From: an uncultured Alphaproteobacteria bacterium
GTDB lineage: Bacteria; Pseudomonadota; Alphaproteobacteria; Rs-D84
Direction: 5' to 3'
Assembly (NCBI GenBank): GCA_949156565.1
Contig: CASCZI010000002.1
Span: 36,611 to 100,610, forward strand
DNA length: 64,000 nucleotides
The position numbers were made by a program, and so were the translations under genes. The notes below the pieces were generated by a model. It did not search any database. It saw nothing but the letters and a program-made list of their open reading frames with translations, and had not been told where the DNA came from. Of this stretch, positions 35,533-44,223 are shown piece by piece. Positions within the stretch are counted from its first letter, which is position 1. The number at the start of each line of letters is the position of its first letter.

Positions 35533-35898
35533 TTATTTTAATTCAACCTTGGCACCTGCGCCTTCTAACGTCGCCTTTAATTTTTCGGCTTCGTCTTTGG
35601 CAACCGCTTCTTTAACGGTTTTCGGTGCCCCTTCGACCAAGGCTTTGGCTTCGCCCAGGCCCAGACCCGTGATATCTTTCACGGCCTTGATCACCGCTAA
35701 TTTGTTCGCGCCGGCATCTGCCAAGACAACGTCAAATTCGCTCTTTTCTTCTGTTGCGGCGGCTGCCGGACCGGCGGCAACGGCCACCGCGGCGGCGGCG
35801 CTAACGCCCCATGTTTCTTCCAACGCCTTGGACAGTTCAACTGCTTCCAAAACGGTCAATTTGGACAATTCTTCAACTAATTTCTGAATGTCTGCCAT
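35533..35898 (-). CDS. rplL: 50S ribosomal protein L7/L12
   Basis: Stalk protein that recruits translation GTPases, present in multiple copies per ribosome. The 121 residues show the N-terminal dimerisation helix ([20 protein letters not shown]), an Ala-rich hinge, and the C-terminal domain with [20 protein letters not shown] and [11 protein letters not shown]. It follows rplJ after 45 bp. Confidence 0.99.
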   Translation of the reverse strand: MADIQKLVEELSKLTVLEAVELSKALEETWGVSAAAAVAVAAGPAAAATEEKSEFDVVLADAGANKLAVIKAVKDITGLGLGEAKALVEGAPKTVKEAVAKDEAEKLKATLEGAGAKVELK

Positions 35899-35943
35899 TT
35901 TTTAGCTCCTATTCGGTAATATATCAGAATGTGTTCATTCCGG

Positions 35944-36426
35944 TTATTGTTGTTCTTTTTTTCCATACTCTGCGGAAACGCGGGCCAAACGCGACGCCGG
36001 TTCAACCAAGATACGCGCAATTGTACCACGAATTTCCAACAAGGACGGAAGCTTGGATAACTGCATAACGCCGTCCGGCCCCAGCAAATCTGCATCCATC
36101 TTTCCCCCAACAATCGTCAGGTTCGGATGTTCTTCGGCAAATTTCGCCAGAACCTTGGTGACCGCCAAGGCATCTGTCGCAATTGCGACCGCCGTTGGAC
36201 GTTTCATCAAACTGGACACTGGTGCAAAATCGGTGTCGGCCAAGGCCAACTTCATCAGACGGTTCTTGACCACGCGGAACAAAGAAACCAATGGGCGCAA
36301 TTCATTACGCAACCCTTCCATTTCTTTCACGGTTAACCCGTGGTTTTCAATAACGAAAACACCGTTTGCTTGCTTCAGGGACGACTGCAACGCTGAAATC
36401 AGATCTGATTTTTCTTCGCGTTTCAT
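35944..36426 (-). CDS. rplJ: 50S ribosomal protein L10
   Basis: Base of the ribosomal stalk, binding 23S rRNA and L7/L12 dimers. At 160 residues it has normal length. It begins MKREEKSDLISALQSSLKQANGVF-like, with the typical GLTVKEMEGLRNELRP and KNRLMKLAL stretches and a C-terminal stalk helix (LARVSAEYGKKEQQ). The 247-bp upstream gap would hold the L10-L12 autoregulatory leader. Confidence 0.98.
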   Translation of the reverse strand: MKREEKSDLISALQSSLKQANGVFVIENHGLTVKEMEGLRNELRPLVSLFRVVKNRLMKLALADTDFAPVSSLMKRPTAVAIATDALAVTKVLAKFAEEHPNLTIVGGKMDADLLGPDGVMQLSKLPSLLEIRGTIARILVEPASRLARVSAEYGKKEQQ

Positions 36427-36673
36427 TTTGTCATTTTCCTTCGCTTCGTTTTGTTAACTTTCCATGCCGGTTTCCCGGTATGGGGCTGCTTTCCTGCCCC
36501 AAAGAATTTTTTCTTTGTCTATGATGGAAATTAAGTCCCGCGCACCGCTATTGCTTTGCCGAAACACCATCAGTCTTGGACAGAAATCTCTTATCAGAAT
36601 TCAGAATGCAGGTGTCCAGAGTTCTGTTATATTCCATTTTGCATCCGAACTCTGCACTCTGAAAACCAAATAC
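36427..36673 (-). promoter_or_regulatory. rplA-rplJ intergenic leader with a dispersed repeat
   Basis: About 250 bp between rplA and rplJ. By family knowledge this is where the L10(L12)4 autoregulatory leader or an rplJ promoter lies. A GGTTTCCCGG-type hairpin is near 36465-36480. The stretch 36612-36664 carries the second copy of the dispersed repeat (36646-36664), partly palindromic with CAGAGTTC at about 36619. Confidence 0.5.
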
Positions 36674-37348
36674 TTATTTCGCATCTACCTTCAGACCCGG
36701 TCCCTGGGTTGTCGATACACAAACACCCAAGATATATTGACCCTTGGTCGATGCAGGCTTGATCTTTTTCAATTGTTCAATCAATGCCGTTGCATTTTCC
36801 ACCAATTGATCTGTGGTAAATGACATTTTGCCAACACCTGCGTGGATAATACCTTTCTTTTCCGCACGGTATTCAATTTGGCCCGCCTTGGCGATCGCAA
36901 CCGCTTCGGCCACATTGTTCGTCACCGTTCCCAATTTCGGGTTCGGCATCAAACCTTTGGGGCCCAAAACACGTGCCACTTTGGACATTTTCGGCATCAT
37001 GTCGGGGGTCGCAATCACGCGATCGAAATTAATTTCGCCCGCCGCCACTTTTTCAATCAGGTCTTCGCCACCAACCACGTCGGCACCCGCTTTTTTGGCG
37101 GCATCGGCCGCATCCATCGTAAAGACGGCAACGCGTACTGATTTTCCGGTACCATGCGGCAATGACAACATACCACGAATGTTTTGATCGGCCTTGGTCA
37201 CATCAATACCCAAACGGATCGCCAATTCCAGGCTTTCGTCGAACTTCTTGGATGCATACCCGCGCAATGTTTCAATTGCATCGGCCAAAGAATAAACCTT
37301 GTCCGTATCCAGGTTGGCCCATGTCTGCTTTCTTTTCGTGACTTTCAT
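36674..37348 (-). CDS. rplA: 50S ribosomal protein L1
   Basis: Protein of the mobile L1 stalk and translational repressor of its own operon. The 224 residues include SLADAIETLRGYASKKFDES near the N-terminus, LPHGTGKSVRVAVF, and the signature LGPKGLMPNPKLGTVTNNV. It follows rplK after three bases. Confidence 0.99.
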   Translation of the reverse strand: MKVTKRKQTWANLDTDKVYSLADAIETLRGYASKKFDESLELAIRLGIDVTKADQNIRGMLSLPHGTGKSVRVAVFTMDAADAAKKAGADVVGGEDLIEKVAAGEINFDRVIATPDMMPKMSKVARVLGPKGLMPNPKLGTVTNNVAEAVAIAKAGQIEYRAEKKGIIHAGVGKMSFTTDQLVENATALIEQLKKIKPASTKGQYILGVCVSTTQGPGLKVDAK

Positions 37349-37351
37349 ATC

Positions 37352-37783
37352 TTATTCCTCCACCTTGACGCCCATTGAACGGCATTGACCCGCAACAATA
37401 TTCATTGCAGATTCAATGGTAGAGCAATTCAGGTCCGGCATCTTTGCCTCTGCAATTTCGCGGATCTGATTCTTGGTAATTGTGCCAACAAAATCGCGGC
37501 CCGGTTTTTTCGACCCCAGTTTCAACTTTAATGCCTTTTTAATATAATAAGACACTGGGGGCAACTTCATAATAAATTCAAAGCTGCGATCGGTATAAAC
37601 CGTGATAATACACGGAATCGGCATACCCGGTTCTTTGTCCGCCGTTTTGTCATTAAATTGTTTGCAGAATTCGGCGATATTTACACCCGCCGCCCCTAAC
37701 GCCGGCCCAATCGGTGGCGCTGGGTTTGCTTGCTTGGCCGGGACGACCAGTTTGACCAGTCCCTTGACTTCTTTCTTTGCCAT
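37352..37783 (-). CDS. rplK: 50S ribosomal protein L11
   Basis: Ribosomal protein of the GTPase-associated centre. The 143 residues include the N-terminal [19 protein letters not shown] and [17 protein letters not shown], and the RNA-binding C-terminal domain with [20 protein letters not shown]. It is first of rplK-rplA, and lies 151 bp after nusG in a gap that may hold the L1 control site. Confidence 0.99.
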   Translation of the reverse strand: MAKKEVKGLVKLVVPAKQANPAPPIGPALGAAGVNIAEFCKQFNDKTADKEPGMPIPCIITVYTDRSFEFIMKLPPVSYYIKKALKLKLGSKKPGRDFVGTITKNQIREIAEAKMPDLNCSTIESAMNIVAGQCRSMGVKVEE

Positions 37784-37934
37784 TTTTCACTCCTATTTCG
37801 GTTCGTGTTGCGGTACGATATGGCGTATCTACCGCATATTCCGGTTACCCGGGGGTTGTGATTTTATCGCAACTTTTGCAAAAAACCACAAAAAACTTTA
37901 CCTTATGGGCATTTTATACCCACAAACACAATGT

Positions 37935-38468
37935 CTATATCCGTTCCACCTGAACAAAGTCCAATTCTACGCTTGTTTCGCGCCCAAAGACCAAAATCGT
38001 TACCGTCATTTTTTGCTTGATATTATCAACTTCGGACACAATACCGTTAAAATTGGCAAACGGCCCATCGATTACATGAACTTCTTGTCCAACCTCATAT
38101 ACAACATCTTCCATGACAACCGCCCCTTCTTCGACCTGCTTTTGCAGACGACGGGCTTCATCCTCGGTCACGGCCACAGGTTTGTTCTTTTGACCCAAGA
38201 ACATAACCACCTGGGGCATTAATTTCACCAACGAAAACGTTTCATTGGTCATAACCATCTGAACGACAATATATCCTGGGAAAAACTTTTTTTCTGATTT
38301 AACGCGTTTACCCCCTTTAACCTCGGTCACTTCGCGCGTCGGCACCAAAATTTCACCAAACAACGGATTTAACCGCCGCTTGTCAATTTGTTCGCGCAAA
38401 CCGCGCGCCACTTTATCTTCGCATCCCGTGTGAACATTCACGACAAACCACTGCATTTTGTCTTCCAT
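37935..38468 (-). CDS. nusG: Transcription termination/antitermination protein NusG
   Basis: RNA-polymerase-binding elongation factor. From ATG 38468 (behind AAGGGAAG) it has 177 residues. The NGN domain shows MQWFVVNVHTGCEDKVARGL and KKFFPGYIVVQM; the C-terminal KOW domain has VGQEVHVIDGPFANFNGIVSEV. It follows secE after 24 bp, the standard order. Confidence 0.98.
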   Translation of the reverse strand: MEDKMQWFVVNVHTGCEDKVARGLREQIDKRRLNPLFGEILVPTREVTEVKGGKRVKSEKKFFPGYIVVQMVMTNETFSLVKLMPQVVMFLGQKNKPVAVTEDEARRLQKQVEEGAVVMEDVVYEVGQEVHVIDGPFANFNGIVSEVDNIKQKMTVTILVFGRETSVELDFVQVERI

Positions 38469-38492
38469 ATGCACTTCCCTTTGTCCGTTTTT

Positions 38493-38672
38493 TTAGAAAA
38501 CCCAACCTACAATCGTGTTCAGCACGCTGTCTATCACAAAAAAGAACAGCGCCGCCAACCCCGAAAAAACCAAAATCATTATCGTTGTACGGATAACGGT
38601 GTCACGGGACGGCCAAACAATCTTAAACCATTCCGCACGCACAGACTTAATATATTCAATGACTTTTTTCAT
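38493..38672 (-). CDS. secE: Preprotein translocase subunit SecE
   Basis: Small, single-membrane-span subunit of the SecYEG channel. The 59 residues from ATG 38672 show the conserved amphipathic helix with EWFKIVWPSRDTVIRTT and one C-terminal membrane segment (IMILVFSGLAALFFFVID). It is first gene of the ribosomal/RNA polymerase block, downstream of tRNA-Trp. Confidence 0.97.
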   Translation of the reverse strand: MKKVIEYIKSVRAEWFKIVWPSRDTVIRTTIMILVFSGLAALFFFVIDSVLNTIVGWVF

Positions 38673-38708
38673 CAACTTTCACCGTTATCGCCACACCGGG
38701 ACCGTATT

Positions 38709-38762
38709 AAATTCCACAAAACAACACTTTGTTTTCTGGAATTTGGCAGGGGCAGAAGGAAT
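38709..38762 (-). repeat. Displaced copy of the tRNA-Trp 3' tail and following hairpin
   Basis: 54 bp identical to 38881-38934, offset by 172 bp. It contains the last 19 nt of tRNA-Trp including CCA, plus the hairpin that follows the tRNA (ATTCCA/TGGAAT arms). Confidence 0.95.
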
Positions 38763-38880
38763 GTTCGTTCCCCTCACCATTCGTATGGATTTCGCGACGC
38801 ACCGCTTGCAAAATCCAACTCATAGTCGAACCCAACATCTTTTTTTATTCGGGTTCGCTTCCCCTGCCGCTAACTTAACC
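38763..38880 (-). repeat. Hairpin-rich insert between the tRNA-Trp tail copies
   Basis: 118 bp flanked by the 54-bp direct repeats. Stem-loops at 38786-38817 (TGGATTT/AAATCCA) and 38827-38857 (CGAACCC/GGGTTCG). It shares ACTCATAGTCGAACC with 60233-60287. No open frame. Confidence 0.7.
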
Positions 38881-38915
38881 AAATTCCACAAAACAACACT
38901 TTGTTTTCTGGAATT

Positions 38916-38989
38916 TGGCAGGGGCAGAAGGAATCGAACCCTCATCCGCGGTTTTGGAGACCGATATTCTACCGTTGAACTATGCCCCT
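38916..38989 (-). tRNA. tRNA-Trp (anticodon CCA)
   Basis: A 74-nt tRNA with encoded CCA. The acceptor stem is AGGGGCA/TGCCCCT with discriminator G, and the anticodon loop CTCCAAA gives CCA. It lies upstream of secE, a common arrangement. Its last 19 nt are duplicated downstream at 38709-38762. Confidence 0.96.
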
Positions 38990-39166
38990 GAACGCTTATT
39001 AACCAGATTTACCGGCAAACCATCACCATAAACCCCACAGTCTTGGGACAGAATAACACACATAAACCAGAAATCAAGCGGAATTTATTATAAGACTTTA
39101 ATCAATCTGGCGCAAGCAAAATTTTATCACCTTTGCCCTGACGATGATGTCAAATGAACTTTTTAC

Positions 39167-39196
39167 TTGCACGTCCCTTTGTTTTTTGACTACAAT
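39167..39196 (+). promoter_or_regulatory. Promoter candidate for virB8-virB9-virB10
   Basis: TTGCAC at 39167-39172, an 18-nt spacer, and TACAAT at 39191-39196. It lies 38 bp before the GTG start of virB8. Confidence 0.55.
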
Positions 39197-39233
39197 CAAG
39201 TTACCAAAAGAGTATTATAGGGGGGAAAGCACA

Positions 39234-39887
39234 GTGTCCACCAACATTGAGCCACCGATTTTGCTATCCAGATTAATGACATTTGTCTTTTCGGCCGCCA
39301 TTGTTACGGTTGTTGTGTTGGTTGTCACACTGGCGCAAATGTTTCCACTCAACCGCCCCCAGGTATTTTTCCTGACCACGCATCCGCGGGAAAACCTGGA
39401 AATTCGATTGCATGCCATGGAACCAAACATGGAAAACATGGACGCGTACAAACGCGCATTTATCAAAGAATATATCAAGGCACGCAATGAAATCATCCCC
39501 AACGTTGGGGTTATGCGGCGCAAATGGTCCACAACACCCGATGGCGTGGTCAATACGTGGTCAACACCGGATGTGTATGCCGATTTAACCCAAACGGACA
39601 TGTGGACGGCCTATATGAATGACGTTCCAGATATTGAATTTTCGTGTCCGGTTGAATTTAACTCCATCGCCCCGCGGGCCGATAATACATATGCGGTGAA
39701 TTTTACCTATTTTTGTACAAATAATAATGGACAGACCGATAAAAAAGATTATACAATTGTAATCAGGTTATCATCAGACACCGATACATCGATTAAATGG
39801 GGCGATCGTTTGGTTAATCCGTTGGGCCTGCGGGTATCAGAATACAGGGTTGAATCCGGGGGCGACGATCCGCTAAACTTTAAATAG
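39234..39887 (+). CDS. virB8: Type IV secretion system VirB8-like protein
   Basis: Bitopic inner-membrane protein of the type IV secretion core. From GTG 39234 (GGGGGGAAAG upstream) it encodes 217 residues: a short cytosolic tail, one membrane segment (LMTFVFSAAIVTVVVLVVTL), and a periplasmic NTF2-like domain (YKRAFIKEYIKARNEIIPN, IALNFTYFC-type strands). The longer frame from 39144 would begin upstream of the promoter candidate and lacks a ribosome site. Identity comes from length and topology together with the following virB9 and virB10; sequence similarity by eye is moderate. Confidence 0.75.
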   Translation: MSTNIEPPILLSRLMTFVFSAAIVTVVVLVVTLAQMFPLNRPQVFFLTTHPRENLEIRLHAMEPNMENMDAYKRAFIKEYIKARNEIIPNVGVMRRKWSTTPDGVVNTWSTPDVYADLTQTDMWTAYMNDVPDIEFSCPVEFNSIAPRADNTYAVNFTYFCTNNNGQTDKKDYTIVIRLSSDTDTSIKWGDRLVNPLGLRVSEYRVESGGDDPLNFK

Positions 39888-39931
39888 TCATGGTGGCGAC
39901 CATATTGGTTTATCAAAGGAAAGGGATTGGA

Positions 39932-41455
39932 ATGACTTTTTCAAACACGCTAAGATTAAATATATCCGTATTGTGCGTTGCGGTGGTATGCATGGGGGGC
40001 ATCCCGGCACGTGCCGCCGTGCAAGAGGCGTGGGATAACCCAACCCTGAACATGGCCGCGGGCAGTATTAAACCCGGATACGCCCAATTGTCTTGGTCGG
40101 ACGGCAACGTGTTACCCATCAAATTGCGTAACGGCATGGTCACCATGATCAGTTTGCCCAACGGTGAACAAATTGCCGATGCGGTGGTCGGCAATTCGGG
40201 ATTATTTACGATTGACACCACCCAGGGTGATCGAACCATGTTTATTTCACCATCATCGGACAACATGGGATCGGACACAAATTTGATTGTGACGGGTAAA
40301 TCGGGCAATAAATATGTCTTTTATTTACGCAGTGAACCATCTAATTCCAGTGAAATCACCTATTCTCAGGTTGATGTTGTGATCGATGGGAACGGCAACT
40401 TGCCCATGGCCACCGGTAATGTAACGTCGGGCGGGGGCATGAATTCTATATTCAAAAAAACACCAAAAACATCATCCACATTGGGTGTTGATGGCGAAGA
40501 TTATGGGTGGATCAAATCGATGAAAATCGATCCATCTGAATTTCGTTTTGATTTGGATATTTTTGTTCCAAACCCGGACGATTATGTCATTGCGCCCGAA
40601 CGCGTATGGCGTGACCGCATCTTTACCTATATTGATTTTGGTGATAAGGTTATTGCCATGACCCAACGCCCCGTCGTCTCTTTATTGGTCGAAGGGGGCG
40701 AATCCCCGGTTGGTTTCCGTACCGACGGCGAAGATGGTCGTTTATTGATTGTAGAGGCCGTGGGTGACATGGTCCTGCGGAGTGGACAACGCATCGTTTG
40801 TATAAAGAAACGGGAAAAGCCATTCTTGATCACAGACACGGCGTCCGTCATGGCATTGGCCGAAGCGAACGTTGCACAATCCATGCTCTCGGGGCAATCA
40901 TTAAATAATATTGCGTATAACGCCGACCTGGCCGCGATGACGGGGAACATGGGTGGATATTCGACGACACCGATGTATATTTCAGATACCACAAATCCAA
41001 CCGGGGCGGGATATTATATGCCGGCCGGTTATGGTGTACCGACCCAAACCGCATCGGTTTATGACACGACAGGCACCACGATGATGCCAACGGCGCGTCA
41101 AACAGCGGGTGCCTATTTACCGCAAACAAATATTCCGGTGATTAACAGTAACCAAAGCGGTGTTGCCATCGAATTAAAATCGGATACATCGGTCAAGGCA
41201 TTAAATGATTATTGGACAAACCTGTTGGCCAAGTTTAGTGGTTCGGACGGCCAAGGCCTGTTGACACCGTATAAAGACAATGTATTTTTTGCGGTTGATG
41301 AACAAGGGGTTGGTGATCTGGGGGCAGATTCTGCCACCGCGCGCCTGTACCGGTTACGGATTGGCCCGTTATCTGATATTGACACGGCCCAACGTCTTTG
41401 TGACCAAATGTTAAAGTTTAGTGGCACCAGCTGTCACGTGGTACGTATTCAATAA
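39932..41455 (+). CDS. virB9: Type IV secretion VirB9/TrbG-like protein with C-terminal SPOR domain
   Basis: Outer-membrane-core component of the type IV secretion system. From ATG 39932 (AAAGGAAAGGGATTGG upstream) it has 507 residues and a signal peptide ending PARAAV. The N-terminal VirB9 domain shows LPNGEQIADAVVGNSGLFTI and DTNLIVTGKSGNKYVFYLRS; the C-terminal VirB9 domain follows (WRDRIFTYIDFGDKVIAMTQ to GQRIVCIKKR). A Thr/Tyr/Met-rich linker then leads to a final 75 residues resembling SPOR (LYRLRIGPLSDIDTAQRLCD, TSCHVVRIQ), which would bind peptidoglycan. Typical VirB9 proteins are about 270-300 residues and lack SPOR. Confidence 0.8.
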   Translation: MTFSNTLRLNISVLCVAVVCMGGIPARAAVQEAWDNPTLNMAAGSIKPGYAQLSWSDGNVLPIKLRNGMVTMISLPNGEQIADAVVGNSGLFTIDTTQGDRTMFISPSSDNMGSDTNLIVTGKSGNKYVFYLRSEPSNSSEITYSQVDVVIDGNGNLPMATGNVTSGGGMNSIFKKTPKTSSTLGVDGEDYGWIKSMKIDPSEFRFDLDIFVPNPDDYVIAPERVWRDRIFTYIDFGDKVIAMTQRPVVSLLVEGGESPVGFRTDGEDGRLLIVEAVGDMVLRSGQRIVCIKKREKPFLITDTASVMALAEANVAQSMLSGQSLNNIAYNADLAAMTGNMGGYSTTPMYISDTTNPTGAGYYMPAGYGVPTQTASVYDTTGTTMMPTARQTAGAYLPQTNIPVINSNQSGVAIELKSDTSVKALNDYWTNLLAKFSGSDGQGLLTPYKDNVFFAVDEQGVGDLGADSATARLYRLRIGPLSDIDTAQRLCDQMLKFSGTSCHVVRIQ

Positions 41456-41493
41456 ACGCCCCGCCGCCAACCGCGCAACAGGAAATGGTATCT

Positions 41494-43950
41494 ATGAAGA
41501 AAATATTTGTTCAGTTTTCAAACCTTCGCCGGAATATTCCCCGCCACGTTCAATGGTTGTTATTGGTGGCGGCATTTGTGGTTGTACTGATCCTGTTGAC
41601 AATGTTATTACGTGGGGGCAATGAACGGCCAACCGTAATTGTGCCTGATGGCACGGCGGCATCAATCACATTGACCCCCGATACCATTAATTGGGGCGCG
41701 ACGATGGTTGATACCACTGTTTCTCAAAAGGTGACAGTAACGGCAACGGCGCCTGTTCGGGTAACGGCGGTACATGCGGATCGTGCAATCCCGGGATTTG
41801 CGCCCCCCAAAACGACATGCACCAATATCGGTGAAATCAACGATCAGATTTCATGTACAATTGATTTGACGTATGCGCCAACAGAAAATGCGACCGCCAC
41901 CCAGATACCGGTTCAAATTGATTGGCGTCCCGCCGGTGTCCCCGATGAAATGACCCAGGCGGCACAATTATTAATTACGCTGGGGGCCATTGGCAAATCA
42001 ACCCCGGCCCCCACGCCGGTCGCGACATCCGAACCAGATCCCGCCCCCATTGCCCAACCCGATCCCGAACCGATGGCCGATCCCATAGACACCAAACAAG
42101 AAATCCGCCAAGAAATTCAATCCCTGGGGCCGGATCTAACATTTATTGATGATGATATTGAACATGTGGACGATCCAGAACCAATCACATCGATCCCAGA
42201 CACCGCACCATCAGAATTACCATCGGGTGTGGATCAGAAAACCTATACCCAGACGGCCGAAGCCTGTTCCGATTTTGCCTTTCCGGGATATAACCTATCG
42301 GGGATGCAAATTGGTTGGATTAAACCGGAACGGGGGGCGTATTATTTTCATCCGTTTTCTGATCGTGCCTGTGATACGCCAACGGGTATTTATAATCCCG
42401 ACAATGGCATTATTACCGCCATTGATAACCCATCCCAGAAAATTGGGACGGATGCCGATAATATTGGTTACACAACCATTACCAATGGCACAATCCCGCA
42501 ATTGTCTAACCCGGTCGAGAAAAAGCAAATAAACCGTGCCACCCAATCTGACACCCCCGAATCGTCAAACCCCATGGCCCGGATGAGTGCTGATTGGGCC
42601 CCCATCAGCAACAGCATCGTTCGCCCCGCCCCCAAGACGGATGTTGAATTTGCGACAACCGGCCAAGGCACCGTGACGTCTACACGCATTTATGATCGTA
42701 CGTTTATCTTGCGGCAATATAAACCCATTCCGGCAACGATCGTTTCGGATGTGCGTGCCGATCCAACGCTTTATCAACAAGACAACACTTTGCCGGTTCG
42801 TGCAACGGTTGATCGAAATGTTTATTCGGATAACGGACGGACGGTCATTATACCGGCCGGGACATTGTTGTTGGGGTATCTGCGGGGAAAAATGCCCGGC
42901 CCCTATACCGCCATTGGCCGAATGGAAATCAATTGGTATCAATTTATTTTACCCAACGGGGTTGAATTTAACTTTGACGGGTCCAATGATCCATTTTCGG
43001 GCGACGCCCAGGGACGTGTTGGCGTTCCCGGCCGGGGCAGCACCGATTACCTTGAACAATTTGTTATGCCGATGTTAACGGCTATTGTGCCGGCGGCGGT
43101 CAATATGATCGCACCCATTGCTGATCGATTTGTGAACCAGATCGACCTTGACAACAACACGGTGGTTCAATCGGGGACCGTGCGGTCATCAGAATTGGCG
43201 AAAAATGAAATCATTACCGCCTGGAATCAGGTGGCCCAGAAATTAATGGTCGACATGATGGATAATACCACACCACCCTTTACCATCGCGGCCGGTACCC
43301 GTATTACGGTCTATTCACCTGTGGATCTTCAGGTGACCTGTGGTGCGCCGGGCGATAACACCAAGAAATGCGCCGTTGCCGAATATGGCCGCGCCACACG
43401 TCAACAATGGCGCAACCAGGCAAGCCCGGATTATACCGACGGCACATGGGTGGGCCAGTCCCGGTCGTTCAATATGTCGAAATATTGTCAGCAAAATAAC
43501 AAAAACGTCTGGGAAGCAAAATCAGATCAAAACACCATGGCAGAAATCGCCCAAAGCGGTTATTCATACAGCACGATTGTCATGTTCTGTCAGTCCATGA
43601 ACTATCAGGCCATTAATAACGCCCGCCAAGATGCCTTGTTCCAGAATCAAAAGGATCAGTTCCAGGATAATTACAACGCATCTGGGACAACCGGCGGTGT
43701 GTCTGGGATTGGTGTATCGGGCGATCAAAAATATAATGAAGAAGTCCTGGGCTTGACATATGGCGATGACGGCACTATACAAAATCCGTTTAATACCCCC
43801 GCCGAAGAAGTACCCGCCTTGCAATGCGAAGATGGGACGGCACCCGATGCCAACGGATGTTGCACCGGTGAAATCTATACGGACATGGGGGACCAGGGAT
43901 TTAATTGTTGCCCAGAAACGGGTGGCGATTGTTTCCCGCCACTGATATAA
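41494..43950 (+). CDS. virB10: Type IV secretion VirB10/TrbI-like protein with extra domains
   Basis: Protein spanning both membranes in the type IV secretion core. It has 818 residues from ATG 41494 (AGGAA ten bases upstream). Order: cytosolic tail; membrane segment (WLLLVAAFVVVLILLTMLL); an Ig-like beta domain of about 120 residues (ITLTPDTINWGATMVDTTVS); a Pro/Asp linker; and the VirB10/TrbI barrel (VIIPAGTLLLGYLRGK, PFTIAAGTRITVYSPVDL). An additional 200-residue tail rich in Gln and Asn ends in a cysteine cluster (CEDGTAPDANGCCTGE, NCCPETGGDC). Usual VirB10 is 380-480 residues, so both ends are extended. Confidence 0.8.
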   Translation: MKKIFVQFSNLRRNIPRHVQWLLLVAAFVVVLILLTMLLRGGNERPTVIVPDGTAASITLTPDTINWGATMVDTTVSQKVTVTATAPVRVTAVHADRAIPGFAPPKTTCTNIGEINDQISCTIDLTYAPTENATATQIPVQIDWRPAGVPDEMTQAAQLLITLGAIGKSTPAPTPVATSEPDPAPIAQPDPEPMADPIDTKQEIRQEIQSLGPDLTFIDDDIEHVDDPEPITSIPDTAPSELPSGVDQKTYTQTAEACSDFAFPGYNLSGMQIGWIKPERGAYYFHPFSDRACDTPTGIYNPDNGIITAIDNPSQKIGTDADNIGYTTITNGTIPQLSNPVEKKQINRATQSDTPESSNPMARMSADWAPISNSIVRPAPKTDVEFATTGQGTVTSTRIYDRTFILRQYKPIPATIVSDVRADPTLYQQDNTLPVRATVDRNVYSDNGRTVIIPAGTLLLGYLRGKMPGPYTAIGRMEINWYQFILPNGVEFNFDGSNDPFSGDAQGRVGVPGRGSTDYLEQFVMPMLTAIVPAAVNMIAPIADRFVNQIDLDNNTVVQSGTVRSSELAKNEIITAWNQVAQKLMVDMMDNTTPPFTIAAGTRITVYSPVDLQVTCGAPGDNTKKCAVAEYGRATRQQWRNQASPDYTDGTWVGQSRSFNMSKYCQQNNKNVWEAKSDQNTMAEIAQSGYSYSTIVMFCQSMNYQAINNARQDALFQNQKDQFQDNYNASGTTGGVSGIGVSGDQKYNEEVLGLTYGDDGTIQNPFNTPAEEVPALQCEDGTAPDANGCCTGEIYTDMGDQGFNCCPETGGDCFPPLI

Positions 43951-43983
43951 AATAAACCCGCATGATGCGGGTTTATTTTTTAA
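43951..43983 (+). terminator. Rho-independent terminator of the virB operon
   Basis: AATAAACCCGC pairs with GCGGGTTTATT (43951-43977), followed by TTTTTAAC. Confidence 0.9.
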
Positions 43984-44150
43984 CGGGGGCCCTTAAAAAA
44001 ATAGTTCGCCTTGCTATTGTAAAGGCACCGGAGCTGTGGTTTTTTAACACGATGGATGTCTGGAATGAATGCGATTCGCGGCTAAAAAATAAAAAATGCA
44101 ATGTGAATCGGAAATTCGAATCACACTTCAACTAAAAGTTGTAGTGTTTT
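43984..44150 (+). ncRNA. Possible small RNA between virB10 and 44224
   Basis: Non-coding stretch with two consecutive hairpins at its end: 44102-44124 and 44124-44146 (CACTTCAACT/AGTTGTAGTG, one mismatch), the latter followed by TTTTACAGTTTT. This looks like an intrinsic terminator with no gene in front of it. No RNA family is recognised. Confidence 0.3.
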
Positions 44151-44223
44151 ACAGTTTTCCATTTATATCTTATAAATCAAACCACGATATGCAAATATCG
44201 ATTAAAACCCAAGGAGAGAGAAA

